NCBI GenBank assembly: GCA_029204225.1
Contig: CM055096.1
Coordinates: forward strand, 73,972,919-74,036,918
Length of the DNA stretch: 64,000 bases
Direction: 5' to 3'
DNA from: Diphasiastrum complanatum
Lineage: Eukaryota; Streptophyta; Lycopodiopsida; Lycopodiales; Lycopodiaceae
In this document: positions 9,185 through 32,690 of the stretch, one piece after another
Position numbering within the stretch: the first letter of the stretch is position 1
How the letters are laid out: each line of letters starts with the position of its first letter
Position numbers and translations under genes: made by a program
Notes under the pieces: model-generated
Database searches by the model: none
What the model was told of the DNA's origin: nothing
The model's input: only the letters and a program-made list of their open reading frames with translations

Positions 9185-12100
9185 ATGGTGGAATCCGACC
9201 TTTCCGGTCTGTGGGACGAGGTAGACATTGTCAGGCGGGTTGCCGACAAGGCCAACAAGACCGGTCAGAAGATCGTGCGCTGTTGATACTGTCTCGTTGA
9301 GTTTGTTGCATCCCTCACTCGCCTTAAAGGCCATCTGCTAGGTGCACGCGCCAAAAATGATGCCACCTTGAATGCTGCCCCTTGTGGCAACATGACCGTC
9401 CCCGACAGGCAGCGACTACTGGACACCTACGGGCCACGGCTCGTGGCAGGGAAGAACACCATTTCGGAAGGCATTCTCCGATTTTGCACCGCTCCTTATG
9501 TGGCTGACCCAGAGTTGCTGCCTGCTTGGTTGGCACGCACGAGGAGAGGGAGTGCATCCTCCTCCAGTCCCTTTGCCCCTCATTCCCTCAGACAGTTCTG
9601 CCTCACGCACCCCCATCTGCTCAGATTTCGGTAGATCCCGTCCCATTGCGTCCGCCAGTTGCCACTGCGGTCCCACCACCACCCACTGTTGCTCGCACTC
9701 CCCTAGTCTACGACTTTCTCATGGACTCTCCGCATAGGAGCACTTCCTTGGGTTAGAGCCATCATCCCGGAGGCCCTCTTCCTGGTGACTTTTGTCACCA
9801 GAAAGAGGCGTGTTCTAGCCATGTTCCGGGCTTTTAGCCATCTGGACCTCCGTAAGCCAGCCCCCACACGCTTTGCATTCGACTTGGCGGTCATCGACCG
9901 TTTGATCAGGTGCAGGGCCCAGCTTCTACAGATGGTTGCCAGTGATCTATGGTGTGCCAGTACGTTTCCGCGCACTGAGGATGGGGAGCACTTTTCTTCC
10001 ACGGTGAGGGGAGACCAGTTCTGGAGGGATGCACAGACATTGTCAGGACTGCTTCGACCACTCTACATTGTGCTCCGCATGGCTGACAGCGAGGGGTCGA
10101 CACTTGGAGTGGTGTATGAGCTCATGGACCGGATTGGACAGTTCCTGCAGCTGCCCATCTTGCAACCAGAGAGGTAAGCGGTACAGTGTTGTAATTGTTC
10201 TTTATCTTTTCAATGGTTGCTAGTTTCTTTTTCTGTCAGTGTTTAGTTTTTTCGTAATGCCCTAAACCACATGCCTCTCACCTGCAGGATGACAGAGCTG
10301 AAGTTCATATGGGAGACGCGATGGAACTACTTCCACAGGAGTATCCACAGCGTTGCACACATGCTGCATCCCCTCTTCCTCTCTTCGACACAGATCGCAG
10401 ACAGGGAACTCGAGGCCGATTGGCTTCAGTACATTCATAGGGTGGGTCCACACATAGGTTTGAATCCTATCAGGCTCATGGAGGAGCTCGCTGCATTTCG
10501 TTTCGGCATGGGCACGTTCGGTCACCCGGCTGCTCAGGATCCAGAGAGGAGGCAGCTTCCCATTACCTGGTGGACCATGTTCGGCAGCACCTATCCATCC
10601 ATACAGCGTCTTGCACTGCGGGTCCTTTCACAGGTATGCATCTCATCTCATCCTCCCTTGCTGTGTTTCGTTGACGTTCCACCCGTGCACGTGTGCTGAA
10701 CCATTTCATTGCACGTACCACAGGACTGCGCTGCCTCCGTGTGTGAGCGTAATTGGAGCACATGGGCACTCATTCACACGAGGAGAAGGAACAGGCTGTC
10801 AGTGAGTCAGTTGGAGCGGTTGGTGTTCTGTAGCACCGACGCACGTCTCGCCAGGAGACTGCCGACCATTACGAGCGCATTGCAGGTGAAAAGCTATTCT
10901 CCCATTGCATGTTGGTTGACGTCTCACTAAAATGTAGGTTTCAATTTTTGATCAAGTTGTTTTCCTGACACACTCAATTTTGGTCTTGCAGACGAAGATA
11001 TCAGATTTGGAGCGCCAGGTCGACTTGCCTACGGACAACACACATCCCATGCCTGCAGATGACTTGGGCACACAGTTGGTGGCAGAGAGAGAGAGGGAGC
11101 TTGCCGAGATGAGAGAGAGAGAGAGCTTGGGCTTGAGCACAGAGAGCCTCCATTGTATGAAGCAGATGAGCCAGTGTCAGAGGATGAGCATGACGAGGAT
11201 GAGCCCATTCGGGTTGTGTTTGCCAAACCAGAGAGGGATGAGGCAGATTATACAGGTGCAGGGCACATGCCACGGGCAAGGGTCACAGGTGCATCACGTG
11301 GCAGAGGTGGGACACATGGCGCAGGTTATACCGGCAGACAGGCAGGGCACACAGGGGGGGGCAGTGGCATACCTACCTATGTCGACATGATGGAGGAGGC
11401 TCTTGATAGAGGGCAGAGTGGTTAAGATGTCGGTCCCGCAGATGTTTGGATGCGTGCAGCACAGAGTCATGGCCGTTACTATGACAGCACACCAGAGGAG
11501 GCACCAGATGATTGCACAGATTGGGAGGCCATGCAGGGTCTACAGGGTGCACATGATGAGGCACGGGATGATTCAGAGGTTGGTGCACAGGATGATTCAG
11601 TGGATGGTGCACAAGATGAGGCCCAGAGCCCAGAGCATTTGTATTCAGATGCCCAGCTGGACGATCTGATTGCCACATTTGATTCAGAGGCCCAGCAGAT
11701 GCCGAGTGTCAGGGCACCCCCTTCATCTCTTGCTAGCATGCCATACACAGAGTCACAGCCAGAGCAGCCGCACGAGGTGCCCACAGTTCCTCCAGCTCCT
11801 CAGAGGGTATTTGTGCGCCGCACAGCTCCTCCAGTGCCACCGATGCCATTCAGGCCTGTAGCCCCTCCATCGCCGTCCACTTCTGCAGCACCAGGTCTCC
11901 ATGGCAGGCCACCATCTGTGCCCAAGTTTTCTCTCGCAGCGCCCACATCCAAAGTGGCTCCTCCAGTGGCGGCCTCAGCTTGGGCCCAGCCTAGCCAGCC
12001 AGGTGATTTGCATGGGGGTGACGAGGCATTGACAGCTCCTCTTGTCCGCAAGAGATCAGGAAGGCCCAAGGGTGCACCGAACAAGAAAGGCAAGGCACAG

Positions 12101-12367
12101 AAACTGCCAGAGAGGAGAGGACGACCACACAGGGCTCCAGGTACAGCTACAGGTGCAGCATTACAGCGAGCTGGAGCAGGTGTTGCTGGTTTGGCTTGCT
12201 TGGGGGCTGATGCGGAGGCAGATTGGGATGATGCTAGTGACGAGTCCTCCTCTTCTGATACACAGCCCATGCCAGCTCCAGACAGGCACAGATATCGACT
12301 GCGAGAGTCAGCTCGGGGCCTTGAGTTGTCTCCAGAGCATTCGTCTGAGTCAGAGCCAGAGCATTGA
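9185..12367 (+). pseudogene. hAT-type transposase with AT-hook tail, degenerate, four or more coding segments
   Basis: The N-terminus (VESDLSGLWDEVDIVRR) leads into a BED-like zinc finger (IVRC-stop-YCLVEFVASLTRLKGHLLG) with an in-frame TGA at about 9283. The central DUF659 region is missing. From 9785 the C-terminal core follows: RKRRVLAMFRAFSHLDLRKPAPTRFA, FWRDAQTLSGLLRPLYIVLRMAD, then WWTMFGSTYPSIQRLALRVLSQ and ASVCERNWSTWALIHTRRRNRL, the hAT dimerisation motif. Introns fit 10174-10287, 10635-10722 and 10888-10990. After a shift in a GA run near 11110, a long acidic and Pro-rich tail ends with AT-hook-like RSGRPKG and RRGRP (12050-12120). A further TAA lies at 11423. Several lesions make it inactive. 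Confidence 0.8.
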
Positions 12368-12866
12368 TTGTGGCTCTGTTGTTTTATTTTTAGCAGTTTC
12401 ATATCATGTTCCATGTTTGGCGACCAGATGGTCGAACACTGTATTCAGACCATTTTCCATATTATATTCAGTGTTGGATGTATTCTATTCACTGCACAAT
12501 GTGTATTTGTCAACTTGTAATTGTGATGTTCTACTTGCAGTTTTACTTCAAATGGTGTGTGCGTGTTTTCAATTAGTTTTCACTACAGAGATTGAGAGCA
12601 TATGCAGAACACAAAAATACAACCCCCCTGATAGCATTTCAAAAACACATACATCAGATTGCAATACACAAGGCACGCATTGCACAAAAAACACACCGTA
12701 CATTAATTCATCAGATGTATCAAAATAACAATACGTATTCCCGCCACATACGACTGGGGCTGTTTTTTACACTATGCTGGACATTAAATGCTGCCTCATC
12801 TACTGATGAACATTACATAACAACAGTCAGCCACATACGGCTAGACCCCATCTATGCTAAACATTC
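12368..12866. other. Intergenic stretch between convergent transposon frames
   Basis: AT-richer than the flanking frames. I see no coding sequence. It probably holds the 3' untranslated parts of both convergent frames. Confidence 0.5.
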
Positions 12867-13232
12867 CTATGGATCCTCCACTGACTCCTCGCCCTCGTCA
12901 GGAGCATTGTTATGTCGCTCTCGCTCTGCCTCCCGGTTACCCTGAGCCGCCTCCTGGCCAGCCCGGCGGTGGGCAGCCCTTTCCCTGACCATGATGAGCT
13001 GCCGTCATGTGAAGTTCATTCCGATTTGCTCATCCAAATCCAGCTCGACAGCGGGAGTAGGGGCCACAGCGGGGGCGGGGATTTGCAGCTCTGGGTGTCT
13101 ATCCTGTGTTTGTCGCAGCATCTTTGCAATGTCTGCCTCTTGCTTTCGATGCCTTTCGTTGTGCCTTCGGACATCTTCCTCGAGCTTCCTCCTGGCTTCG
13201 CCCTCAGGCCCTGGTGGTATGCGCTCTGCCAT
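12867..13232 (-). pseudogene. Small charged coiled-coil protein, second frame of the transposon island
   Basis: The frame starts MAERIPPGPEGEARRKLEED and is a Glu/Arg/Lys-rich helix likely to form a coiled coil. It passes through VELDLDEQIGMNFT and meets a single TGA at 13007-13005. It then continues in the same frame through RAAHRRAGQEAAQ to GEESVEDP and a TAG at 12867: 121 residues if the TGA is read through. The stop could come from CGA by C-to-T change. It runs toward the transposase frame on the opposite strand, with about 0.5 kb between the two stops. I infer a second transposon protein; I know no named family. Confidence 0.5.
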
Positions 13233-13249
13233 CTCATGACACCTTATTT

Positions 13250-13330
13250 CTCGAACTGGCTCTCACAATGCCTCTCACAATAACCCTCACAATGCCTCTC
13301 ACAGCCTCTCACTGGCTCTCAGAGCCTCGC
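13250..13330. repeat. Short tandem repeats of CCTCTCACAATG type
   Basis: CTCACAATGCCTCTCACAAT and variants repeat several times just upstream of the minus-strand coiled-coil frame, so they sit in its presumed promoter region. Confidence 0.7.
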
Positions 13331-13434
13331 GAGTGCCTATTTAACCCCACAGCCTGTTCTCCCATGTGCAGTTGTTGATGATCCCTCCATGTGCCCTTCT
13401 ACCTGTCCCCATTAATTGTGATGTGCTAATGTAC

Positions 13435-13668
13435 CTGCTCCATGTACCTGTACCACATGCTGCACTCCGATTGGGTCCGTGGTCTGCTCCCCCACAGTGC
13501 CCATGTGAAGGTGTACCTGTCCGGATTTGTCCCATGTGCCTCTGTACCTGCCCCCATGTGATGCTCCCCCCCGTGTTGGTCTCCCATTGGCCCCATGGTC
13601 TGCTCACCCACAGTGCCCATGTGCCTCTGTACTTGCCCCCATGTGATGCTACCCCCCTGCGTTGGTAT
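13435..13668. repeat. Imperfect subterminal repeats of the transposon island
   Basis: CCTCTGTACCTGCCCCCATG recurs 85 bp apart (13539 and 13624), and TGGTCTGCTC(C/A)CCCACAGTG recurs about 116 bp apart (near 13480 and 13596). Many GTACCTG words are present, echoing the GTACC words at 8.84-8.91 kb. This would suit transposase-binding subterminal repeats at the right end of the island. Confidence 0.6.
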
Positions 13669-13868
13669 AATAATCCAACAATTGGGCTGTTCAAAAGTTC
13701 TTTGCAGTTGTTTGCTTGAAATCAAGTCTTTTTTGTCGATTATGGTTGAAACTAATTCAAATTCAAGTACAGATAAAATTGCAATAGTGGGACTATAAAT
13801 CTGAACAATACTTCATGCGATGCAACAGCTGAATCATTTGGAAATAAAAATAGCCTTTATTGAACTAA

Positions 13869-26660
<12,792 letters not shown>

Positions 26661-27258
26661 AGACTCAATATTGCATGATGCAAGCCCACAACCTGGTTGT
26701 TTATAGATTCATTCTATCAGACATTTTTTTCTGCGATCAAGCAGGATAGTTGACATAGAACTTCATGTCAGGTCTATGTCATAATTTCTTATTTGGCATG
26801 TCAACATTGTTCCATGGATTAAAGACCTTTTTAGTAGAAAATCCAAAAATCATTTCTTAAGGTTCAAGACAGGTAAAGGTCACTTTTCTAATGGATTGAT
26901 TTTTGCTCCGAAGAATGTCGTTTTTTGAAGCTAAAGTTACCAAGACAAAGTAATGAGTCATGGTCTCTTTAAGAGCACCAACTATCTGTGGCCACATAAC
27001 TAAATACAAGATATATCAACTTTTATATGGTAATAAGATTGTCACTTAGAAACGTTTTTGCCAGTCTTGTATATCCATCCTACTTTACTTGAAGGGAGCT
27101 TTGACACCAAAATGGATAACTATAAGTGTAGTGGGGTTGGCAAGCTCAGTATGTGAATAGACAATATGCAGAGCAGTAACTTGGTTTTACACTAAAAAAT
27201 AGTATTGGTATGAAGTAAACGGTATTGATCTAAAACATATAGTCAAGTTTTTCAGACT

Positions 27259-27318
27259 AACAGTGAAATAGTTCTAACTAATTTCATTAACAGTGAAATA
27301 GTTCTAACTAATTTCATT
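27259..27318. repeat. 30-bp tandem duplication
   Basis: AACAGTGAAATAGTTCTAAC and the ten bases after it are repeated once, head to tail. The rest of 26.7-27.9 kb, downstream of the deaminase gene, shows no gene. Confidence 0.9.
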
Positions 27319-27337
27319 AATCGATAGGTTTACTAGA

Positions 27338-27352
27338 AGATACTCTGATACC
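27338..27352 (-). other. Orphan primer-binding-site-like sequence
   Basis: The minus strand reads TTTGGTATCAGAGTA, one base from the standard copia site and preceded by a CA that could end an LTR. No coding remains lie to its left, so it is a weak sign of an eroded LTR element. Confidence 0.35.
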
Positions 27353-27989
27353 AAATGAAGCCCACTAAGGTCTCTTACTCTGTATAATATGATTGATGGC
27401 AATCGCTCTCTGAATCTTTGAACTGAAGCAACAATCTCATTGAACTAAGACATGCTGTCAAACAACGTGCCGAGCCAAACTAGCAGGGTGCCAGTGCCGG
27501 AATGATTGACACACATAATGACAACTGCATGTTGAAAGGACTAATTTTTTAACAGATATAATGGTGTAAGTATCAGTTCTCTTGAGTTTTGTTGAACGTA
27601 CTGGAATTATTTGACACCGTTTCATTATTTGTCATGGTATGACATGCTGCAATTGTCTCTGTTCTATTCATAGCTTGAAGGTAAAATAGCTGTGGGGATA
27701 ACCTTAACATGGACAGCAGATTTGAAATGCAAATGCATTAGAATATGCTATAGATCTTTGTAGTTTTTAAAAGATTGTGGATCGTTACATATGTTAGCAT
27801 ATGCTTGCTTATCTTATTGATTTCGAATGTGTGTCGTCATTTGTGAACCAATTCCTAACCTCAAGTAAAGGAAATCTTCATCAATCTTATTGGGGCCCGT
27901 AGACATTGTTTCTTTGCAGGTGCACACGTTTTGGTTGGATCTGCATCTGCAATTACCAGATATAGCTTTTGTTTAACTCATTGTCATTT

Positions 27990-28205
27990 CATTTTAAGCT
28001 TGTCACCTAATGGGGTGGCTTTGTTGGTTAGTTTGCCAGCCAAAGTTTCTTTGGTCCCAAGTTCGAGCCTCCCCTTGGAAACCAAGAAGCATTTTAAGCT
28101 TGTCAACCAACGGGGTTGGCTCAGTTGGTTAGCTTGACATCCAAAGTTTCTTTGGTCTCAGGTTTGAGCCTCCCCTTGGAAACCAAGAAGCATTTTAAGC
28201 TTGTC
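27990..28205 (+). repeat. Tandem pair of tRNA-derived SINE copies, period about 100 bp
   Basis: Two units run head to tail, and the junction CATTTTAAGCTTGTC appears at about 27990, 28090 and 28190. Each has a tRNA-like A box (TGGCTCAGTTGGTTAGC in the second) and, about 40 bp on, a B box (GTTCGAGCC or GTTTGAGCC). This is the internal RNA polymerase III promoter layout of plant tRNA-derived SINEs. The second unit keeps the A box better and the first keeps the B box better. A third copy lies at 35.86 kb on the other strand. Confidence 0.75.
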
Positions 28206-29090
28206 TATCTCCAAAAGTTTGTGGCAAAGACTAATTGAGGATATAAATATCTCCAATATGGTCTTGAACATTTCATGATGACCCCATCTATGTTTAAATG
28301 TTCATCATTTAAATGATTCTCCTAAATTGTGTCATGTGAGCTACATCTTTTATGTGGTGCATGATGAGAGTAATCTTAAATTAGTTTTACTTGATGGTAG
28401 CTTTGAACGACTACCTTAAAATACTCATTTTGTAAAACTCGATGAAAAGTTGATTCACATCGTCACAAAGTAAGGTCACTCAATTTCATTTATCAACTTC
28501 TAGTTGATATTGTCGTGTACATGCAAAGTTCTAATGCTTGCCAATATGTAGTTGCACATGCATCATTTCACATGAGGAGAACATTGCGGGTTTGCTAGAA
28601 ACGCCTTGCCATTATCATGATATTTTTGGGTGTTTAAAAATATTTGAAATAAAAAATTAAATTGAAAGTGGCTTAGTGGTTGACATTCTCCGAGTTCCAT
28701 GTATGTTATTTCTAGATTAGTTTGATATCTTTAGTCTTTCAAGGTAAAAACATCATAGGATCCTTTTAAGGCCAACTAATATATGAAAGACATTGTTGAT
28801 CATATGAGAGGAGAGTACACAACTAGATTTTGAAACTTGTTTTCAAAAAGCTAAAATTTAGTTCCACCCAAAAATTACTTGTTTTACAAAATCCCCCTTT
28901 TTTCTTAATTCAAAATTTAGTAGCTTCAATTCATCTTGCATTTAAAAAATGACGCTCTCTAGAAGATTTAAGAGCCCAACATGGACATCTAGTATGTGTT
29001 TAAATGCCAAAAACTAGCTAATGCAAAGAATTCATGCTAAGAGAAAAGATCGGCAAATAGAAGTTGTATTTTAGTCTCTCCAAACCTTAA
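28206..29090. other. AT-rich intergenic stretch
   Basis: No gene or repeat recognised. Part of it may be the decayed downstream end of the copia fragment at 29.1 kb. Confidence 0.4.
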
Positions 29091-29097
29091 TTCTTTA

Positions 29098-29215
29098 GAT
29101 ATAATGTAGCAAACTAAGATCTTTCATCTCAAACTCTTGACTAATTGCATTCTTGATATTATCAATCTCAATATCACCACTTACAAAGTCATCAACATAA
29201 AGTAGTTCTCGCTAC
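29098..29215 (-). pseudogene. Copia reverse transcriptase fragment
   Basis: The minus strand encodes ELLYVDDFVSGDIEIDNIKN and then ISQEFEMKDLSLLHYI before a stop. This is the catalytic Y-V-D-D palm strand followed by the F-x-M-K-D-L-x-x-L-H-Y motif of copia polymerases. Nothing longer can be followed on either side. Confidence 0.8.
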
Positions 29216-30530
29216 TTTTAGGTGGAAAGTACGACGACGTATGCAATGGATGTGTAGAAAACCTTATTGATGGTTTTAGAAAACATGAACATTATGCAAA
29301 TCAACATAGACTAGTGGATTTTAAGGAAAGAGACAGTTTTGTTTTGGGTCCTCAAAGACTCTAAGACTCTACGTACTAGTGAGTGTTCAAATCGTTACCT
29401 CATTGTTGTGGACCATGAATGGTTATTTTGAAAATTAAAGATGCTTATGAGCTCAAACTCCCTATTTTCGTTGAGAAATGATGTGTTTAAGTGATGGGCT
29501 CCTTCTAGAAGCCTTATCCATGTGTAGAGGAAGTGCCAAATTTCAGGTGTAATTGACAAGTTTGAAAGTGCAATGAGCTCATTTTGAAAGATAAGTTTTA
29601 TAAGGACTGTAAACTTCTTAGTTTCTCTTTTTTGTTGGGAGTTACCACAATGGGTGAGCACATATGTATGTTTGAAGGACTAAGAATTGTCATGCAATTT
29701 CAGTGACAATGATATCAACCATCCTATATCGAGAAAAAGAAGAAGATACAATTCAATTGTCTCATCATGAGTGAATGGGCCTAAAAGCCATCATTGAAAT
29801 GGATAAGTGATAATATCCCAATAAAAATTGTTCTCAATCTATTTCTCTTTTTTTCAAAATAAAGTTGAGGTGTTGAAAAATAATGCCTTCATGCAAGATA
29901 AAGTTGAAATAATGAAGAACTTAACAAATGATGGGTATAAGCATACATGACGTGGAAGAACACACTCAATAGGACACAATCTTTTGTGGGGGGAAAGACC
30001 TCCTCCCTCGAGGGTGTTCCACCTTGGGAGGGCCCACTGCTCATGTGTTACGTGTCAACATTTGATTGGCTGATTATGAGAAGAATGATCACTTGAAATT
30101 CTAGTTGTGAAATCCACATGAACATTGTGGGAGAGGAGGTGCCTCCAAAATACAAAAGAAACCTGAAACTTAGGCATTATGTGACTGACCGTTGAGGAAA
30201 ATAAGTTACTAAAAGTATCAAAATAATGGATACCTTGTGACTATTCTGCCCATTTTTTGAATAGATTAAAAAGCAAAATATATGTATATGTTCTTTTTTT
30301 TTTAACGGAGGTGTTGTGCTTTCTATCCTACGTGCGTGTGTTCGTGTAGTTGCCATGTGACACATCCAGAGTAGTCAGTAGTCAAAGTCAAACGACACTT
30401 TGCAGGGGATATCAATATCAACATTTTCAAAATATTCCATTGTTATGGATTCCAAAATGTGATCCGTCGTTGGTAGTTGATTCTGTAAATGTTGAGGTTA
30501 TGCAAATCCTACTTATTTTGTAACTCAAGC
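29216..30530. other. Intergenic stretch without a recognised gene
   Basis: AT-rich. Short frames here show no family features. The upstream part of the minus-strand copia fragment may be too decayed to see. Confidence 0.4.
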
Positions 30531-30538
30531 ACTTAAAT

Positions 30539-32690
30539 TGCAATCTTTCCAGAAGAAATCAGAAGCTTTTAATTGCTTCAAAATCTTCAAGGAGCGTGCA
30601 GAAAAAGAAACTGGAAGGACGATCAAGGCCCTGAGGTCTGACAATGGTGGAGAGTACATCTCTATTGAATTTAAGGAGTATTGCTAGAGCCAAGGCATTG
30701 AGCAGCAATTCATCACTTCTTATAGTCCTCAGTCTAATGGCTTAGCCGAGAGAAAGAACGGTACTATAGTTGAAGCAACTAAATGTATGCTGGCGCATGT
30801 ATCGCTACCCAAAAGCTTCTGGCCAAAGCTGTCTCCACTGCAGCTTACGTCCAGAACATATGTTCGACCAAGGCCCTCTCAGGCAAAACACCCCATGAGG
30901 TGTGGACAGGCTCTAAGCCTTCTGTGAAGAACCTAAGAGTATTCGGATGCGTCACCTACGTGCATATCTCGAAAGACACGAGAAAGAAATTTGACTTCCA
31001 AGTTCTCAAAACCATCCTGCTTGGGTATACTTCATCTGATAATACATACAAGCTGTATGATCTAGATACCCAGCAAATCTTGTATAGTCGTGATACAGTA
31101 TTTATCGAGGATCAGTTTGTCGACATCAAAGGCAAAGATATTGTTCCAGGAGAACCTTTATCACCTGCTATTGACACGACTATCCGAGCTTCAGGCTCAA
31201 GCGTGTCCATTGTCGATCCACTATTCGATAGCGAATCAGATGAAGATGTTGCTGCTACCCAGCAACAAGTCCCAAGAATGGTTCATCAGTCGATTTCTCT
31301 TAGAAGATCAAGCCGAGTGCGCACATAGCCCACAAGGTATACTCTTGAGTCTACATGTCTCTTGATACAGGAACCGACAATAGTCGAAGAGGCACTTAGC
31401 CAACTAGACTTTGATCTCTGGAGAGAAGCCATGGACAGAGAGTATTCCTTTCTGATCAAGAACCAGACATGGTCACTAGTCGAAGCTCCTATTGGCTGCC
31501 ATATCATTGATTGCAAATGGATCTTTAAGATCAAGTACAATGCCAATGGAGCAATTGATCGAAGGAAGGCAAGACTGATAGCACGAGAATTCACTCAGAT
31601 CTCCAACATTGACTACAGTGAGACTTTTAGTCCAATAGTCAAGCATTCATCGATCTGAGCCCTCCTATCATATGTTGTGGCTGCTGACCTTGAGGTGCAT
31701 CAACTTGATGTGCAAATAGCTTATCTGAATGGAGTTATACAAGAAGACATCTACATGATCCAGCCCGAAGGATATGTTCTGGAAGGTATGAAGAATCATG
31801 TCTGTAAACTCCATGAGGCACTTTACGGCTTGAAACAGTCTGCCAGAGTTTGGTTTCAGAGGATCAACACATTCCTCATCAAACAAGGTTTCCAACCAAG
31901 CACTGCTGATTGCAACGTCTATTCTAAGTTGGTGCAGCAATCCTTCATTATCATCACCTCATACATGGATGATACGTTGTTTCTCAGCAATAATACCAAT
32001 TTGGTCAAGGATTCTAAACATATGCTATTTTCTGAGTTTGACATGACTGATCTGGACGAAGCTCACTTCTGTCTGGGCATTCATATCCATAGCGACAGAG
32101 CGAGACGACTGATCTATATCACTCAACAAAGGTATCTTCACAATGTTCTTGACAGATACAATCTAATGAACTATAAGTTAGCTCACTCACCGATGGATCC
32201 AGGTCTGCGTTTGTCAAAGGACCAATGTCCCCAGACCAAGCAGGAGAGGAGTAGATGAGAGAGTATCCTTATCGATCAATACTTGGATCTCTCATGTACA
32301 CAATGGTTTGTACAAGACCTATGACATCCCTTTTGTAGTAAGCTCACTCAGCCAATATTTGGCTGATCCTGGCATTACCCATTGGAAGGCTCTCATAAGA
32401 GTCATGAGGTATATTCGAGCTACCATGGACCATTGCATCTGCTATGGAGAAGTCAACAATGACAATCTTCGTCAGCTCAGTGGATATACTGATGCAAGCT
32501 GGGGAGGAGATTTGGACAATCGTAAGTCCACATCAGGATTTACATTCTTCTTCAACGGTGCTCCTATCTCATGAAACAGTCGTAAGCAAACCTCTATCGC
32601 TCTTTCTTTTACAGAAGCAGAATACATAACTGCTTCTCAATCTATTAAAGAAGCGTTTTGGTTGAGAAATTTACTGTCAGATATTAGTTT
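30539..32690 (+). pseudogene. 5'-truncated copia pol: integrase, reverse transcriptase, RNase H
   Basis: It begins inside integrase (FKERAEKETGRTIKALRSDNGGEYI, then YSPQSNGLAERKNGTIVEA, which keeps the catalytic Glu). Stops occur at about 30686 and 31328. Reverse transcriptase runs from WREAMDREYSFLIKNQTWSLV through HQLDVQIAYLNG and YGLKQSARVW to the catalytic SYMDDTLFLS (about 31965). RNase H has SGYTDASWGGDLDNRKSTSG and FTEAEYITASQS, ending at about 32690. Frameshifts lie near 32255 and 32573. There is no gag, protease, LTR or primer-binding site. It is the only copy in the window that keeps a near-complete reverse transcriptase. Confidence 0.9.

Noticed and set aside
8826-13750. Exact ends and 8-bp target duplication for the hAT-like island
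   Set aside because: A CATAGAACC start near 8826 resembles hAT ends, but I found no matching right end or repeated 8-mer near 13.7 kb, so no boundary is claimed.
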